A stretch of DNA of 7,189 nucleotides from Bacteroidales bacterium (lineage in GTDB: Bacteria > Bacteroidota > Bacteroidia > Bacteroidales > GCA-2711565), in assembly GCA_029938505.1 (NCBI GenBank), contig JAOZUV010000099.1, positions 1 through 7,189 on the forward strand, given 5' to 3'. Shown here one piece after another: positions 5,435 through 7,189 of the stretch (position 1 is the first letter of the stretch; each line of letters starts with the position of its first letter). Made by a program: the position numbers and the translations under genes. The notes below the pieces were generated by a model. It did no database searches and had not been told where the DNA came from. It saw only the letters and a program-made list of their open reading frames with translations.

Positions 5435-6781
5435 CTAATTCATTCCAGGTCTATTACCCGCATTTTTCATCATGCGCATCATATTTTTGCCACCACCAGA
5501 AGTCATCATCTTCATCATTTTACTCGTTTCACCAAATTGTTTAATTAAACGATTTACTTCTTGAATATCGCTACCGCTACCATTTGCAATCCGTTTACGA
5601 CGATTGCCATTTAATAATTTTGGATTATCTCGTTCGGCAGGCGTCATTGAATAAATAATGGCTTCAATACCTTTAAAAGCATCATCGTCAATTTCAGTAT
5701 CTCTCATGGCTTTACCCATTCCTGGGATCATTCCCATCAAATCTTTCACATTACCCATTTTCTTGATCTGCTTAATCTGACTCAGAAAATCGTTAAAATT
5801 AAATTGATTTTTGGCGATTTTCTTTTGAAGCTTTTTAGCTTCTTCTTCATCGTATTGCTCTTGGGCACGTTCAACAAGCGAAACAATATCACCCATACCC
5901 AAAATACGATCGGCCATACGTTCAGGATGGAAAACATCAATGGCATCCATCTTTTCGCCAATACCTACAAATTTAATAGGCTTGTTTACAATCGAACGAA
6001 TAGTTAAGGCAGCACCACCACGAGTATCACCATCTAATTTGGTCAAAACAACACCTTCATAATCTAAGCGATCATTGAAAGCTTTAGCCGTATTCACCGC
6101 ATCCTGACCGGTCATCGCATCAACCACAAATAAAGTTTCTTGTGGATTAATGGTCTTCTTGATCGAAGAAATTTCATTCATCATTATATCATCAACGGCC
6201 AAACGACCGGCAGTATCCACAATAACTATATTATAATTTTTACCCTTGGCATGTTTAATTGCATTTTTTGCAATTTTAACAGGATCTTTATTATCAACGT
6301 CAGTATATACCTCTACACCAATTTGCTCACCTAATACTCTCAACTGCTCAATCGCAGCTGGACGGTAAACGTCACAAGCAACTAATAAAGGAGTCTTCCC
6401 TCTTTTAGTTTTTAGGTAATTGGCCAATTTAGCTGAAAAGGTAGTTTTACCCGAACCTTGCAAACCTGCAATTAAAATAATAGCCGGGTTTCCTTTTTCA
6501 TTGATATCAACTTTTTCGCTACCCATCAATTTGGCTAAATCGTCATGAACAATTTTAACCATCAATTGACTAGGAGAAACGGCTGATAATACACCTTGCC
6601 CTAATGCCTTTTGTTTAACCTCATCTGTAAAATCTTTGGCAATTTTATAACTAACATCGGCCTCAAGTAATGCTTTACGTACATCCTTCAATGATTCAGC
6701 CACATTGATTTCTGTAATGCGACCATGACCTTTTAAAATCTTAAACGACCGTTCTAAGCGATCCGATAAACCTTCAAACAT
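5435..6781 (-). CDS. ffh: Signal recognition particle protein (SRP54 homolog)
   Basis: Ffh is the GTPase of the signal recognition particle. It binds 4.5S RNA and nascent hydrophobic signal sequences and docks with FtsY at the membrane. At 448 residues it is full length. The N domain is about 1-100 (starting MFEGLSDRLERSF). The G domain is about 100-295: P-loop GLQGSGKTT (106-114), CDVYRPAAIEQL (136-147), DTAGR (189-193), TKLDGD (247-252) and GIGEKMDAIDVFHPERMADRILGMGD near the end. The Met-rich M domain is about 296-448, with GMIPGM (350-355), the RNA-binding RKRIANGSGSDIQEVNRLIKQF region (395-416) and a Met-rich tail. The ATG at 6781 gives the canonical N-terminus and follows an A-rich leader. 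A TACTTTTG -7 box lies upstream. The 4.5S RNA gene and ftsY are not in the window. Confidence 0.97.
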   Translation of the reverse strand: MFEGLSDRLERSFKILKGHGRITEINVAESLKDVRKALLEADVSYKIAKDFTDEVKQKALGQGVLSAVSPSQLMVKIVHDDLAKLMGSEKVDINEKGNPAIILIAGLQGSGKTTFSAKLANYLKTKRGKTPLLVACDVYRPAAIEQLRVLGEQIGVEVYTDVDNKDPVKIAKNAIKHAKGKNYNIVIVDTAGRLAVDDIMMNEISSIKKTINPQETLFVVDAMTGQDAVNTAKAFNDRLDYEGVVLTKLDGDTRGGAALTIRSIVNKPIKFVGIGEKMDAIDVFHPERMADRILGMGDIVSLVERAQEQYDEEEAKKLQKKIAKNQFNFNDFLSQIKQIKKMGNVKDLMGMIPGMGKAMRDTEIDDDAFKGIEAIIYSMTPAERDNPKLLNGNRRKRIANGSGSDIQEVNRLIKQFGETSKMMKMMTSGGGKNMMRMMKNAGNRPGMN

Positions 6782-6805
6782 ATTTTTTTACTATAATTTG
6801 GGCTA

Positions 6806-6813
6806 CAAAAGTA
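6806..6813 (-). promoter_or_regulatory. Probable -7 box (TACTTTTG) of ffh
   Basis: Read on the minus strand this is TACTTTTG, an exact fit to the Bacteroidota -7 consensus TAnnTTTG. It is 24 bp upstream of the ffh ATG, implying a leader of about 20 bases. No TTTG was found at -33 spacing, so the call rests on the -7 element and its placement in the 91-bp argS-ffh gap. Confidence 0.55.
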
Positions 6814-6872
6814 GTCATTTGAATTAAAATAATTATTGATAAACTCTTTTTTAGATGAGTTGATACTTTTTT

Positions 6873-7189
6873 TTACATTCTATCCGGCATCTGAATTCCA
6901 AGTAACCCCATTCCAGACTTAATTATATTCCCACAAAAATGGGATAACTGAAGTCTGAATAGTATTTTATTGGTATCAGCTTCTTTAAAAATGGGGACTT
7001 CCTGATAAAACTGATTGTATTCTTTAACTAGTTCATAAACATAATTAGCTATTTGCGCAGGGCTATGATTTGCTCCAGCCAATTTAATGATCGTTGAATA
7101 TTCTGAAATCAATTTGATGATATTTTTCTCCTTTGGGAGAATACTGAATTGTAAATCAAGTGTTGAATCAATATCAATATTTTCTTGGG
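6873..7189 (-). CDS. argS: Arginyl-tRNA synthetase, C-terminal end (5' part outside window)
   Basis: ArgS attaches arginine to tRNA-Arg in the cytoplasm. The frame is open to the window edge; the first complete codon is 7185-7187. About 104 residues are visible, ending at TAA (6873-6875). They are the end of the DALR anticodon-binding domain: LPKEKNIIKLISEYSTIIKLAG, then NHSPAQIANYVYELVKEYNQFYQEVPIF, a helix with FRLQLSHFCGNIIKSGMGLLGIQMPDRM, and the stop. HSPxxIANYVYEL, FYxEVPI and the GMGLLGIxxPxRM ending are characteristic of bacterial ArgS. The TTG at 7112 is an internal Leu codon, not a start. The catalytic HIGH and KMSK-like regions lie outside. It is transcribed in the same direction as ffh, 91 bp away, and ffh has its own probable promoter, so co-transcription is uncertain. 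Confidence 0.93.
   Translation of the reverse strand, partial: QENIDIDSTLDLQFSILPKEKNIIKLISEYSTIIKLAGANHSPAQIANYVYELVKEYNQFYQEVPIFKEADTNKILFRLQLSHFCGNIIKSGMGLLGIQMPDRM

Noticed and set aside
5435..5540. Met-dense C-terminus of Ffh as a low-complexity oddity.
   Set aside because: A Met-rich M-domain tail is normal for Ffh, where it binds hydrophobic signal sequences.
5804..6334. Plus-strand open frames within ffh.
   Set aside because: They are antisense to conserved G- and M-domain coding sequence; composition is a by-product of the ffh codons.
6842..6861. AACTC/GAGTT inverted repeat after argS as a terminator.
   Set aside because: Only a 5-bp stem with a 10-base loop and a diffuse T-rich flank; too weak to call in AT-rich DNA.
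1..7189. Search for CRISPR arrays, tRNA/rRNA genes, transposases, toxin-antitoxin or defence genes.
   Set aside because: None seen: no regularly spaced long repeats, no tRNA-like cloverleaf noticed, and every sizeable frame is explained by housekeeping or envelope genes.

Overview
The window is a chromosomal segment from an AT-rich member of the Bacteroidota, most likely a Bacteroidales/Marinilabiliales-type anaerobe or facultative organism. Four things point there: an OmpA-family protein with TPR, PD40 propeller and carboxypeptidase-regulatory-like domains; Bacteroidota-style -7 boxes (TAnnTTTG) in place of TATAAT; A-rich leaders without clear Shine-Dalgarno sequences; and degenerate copies of a CCCTGAGCGTAGTCGAAGGG-like intergenic repeat that I recall from Bacteroidota genomes. 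The order is inferred from the protein types; I could not run a search.

Layout, left to right. At 1-390 (+) is the 3' end of a DUF438/PAS-domain gene. It converges on a two-gene minus-strand operon across a short intergenic stretch holding a bulged hairpin (399-455) that probably terminates transcription from both sides. The operon (1552 down to 465) encodes a TlpA-like thioredoxin-fold lipoprotein and, 2 bp later, a secreted redoxin-type thioredoxin. A 266-bp gap (1553-1818) holds the operon's likely promoter, an AT palindrome and another hairpin. Everything from there to the right end is on the minus strand, in transcription order: argS (partial, runs off the right edge), ffh, folD, queE, and a large OmpA-family envelope protein.

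ffh, argS, folD and queE are housekeeping genes: SRP-dependent membrane targeting, Arg-tRNA charging, one-carbon folate metabolism and 7-deazaguanine (queuosine) synthesis. folD and queE overlap by one base (TAATG), and queE and the OmpA-family gene are 9 bp apart, so these three look like one transcription unit. The 176 bp between ffh and folD contain three copies of the repeat, two direct and one inverted, in a REP/BIME-like layout.

I see no CRISPR array, transposase, tRNA, rRNA or defence system. The points of most interest are the repeat cluster, the PorE-like four-domain envelope protein with no lipobox, the paired thioredoxin-fold proteins and the repeat-like convergent terminator. None amounts to a clearly new system.
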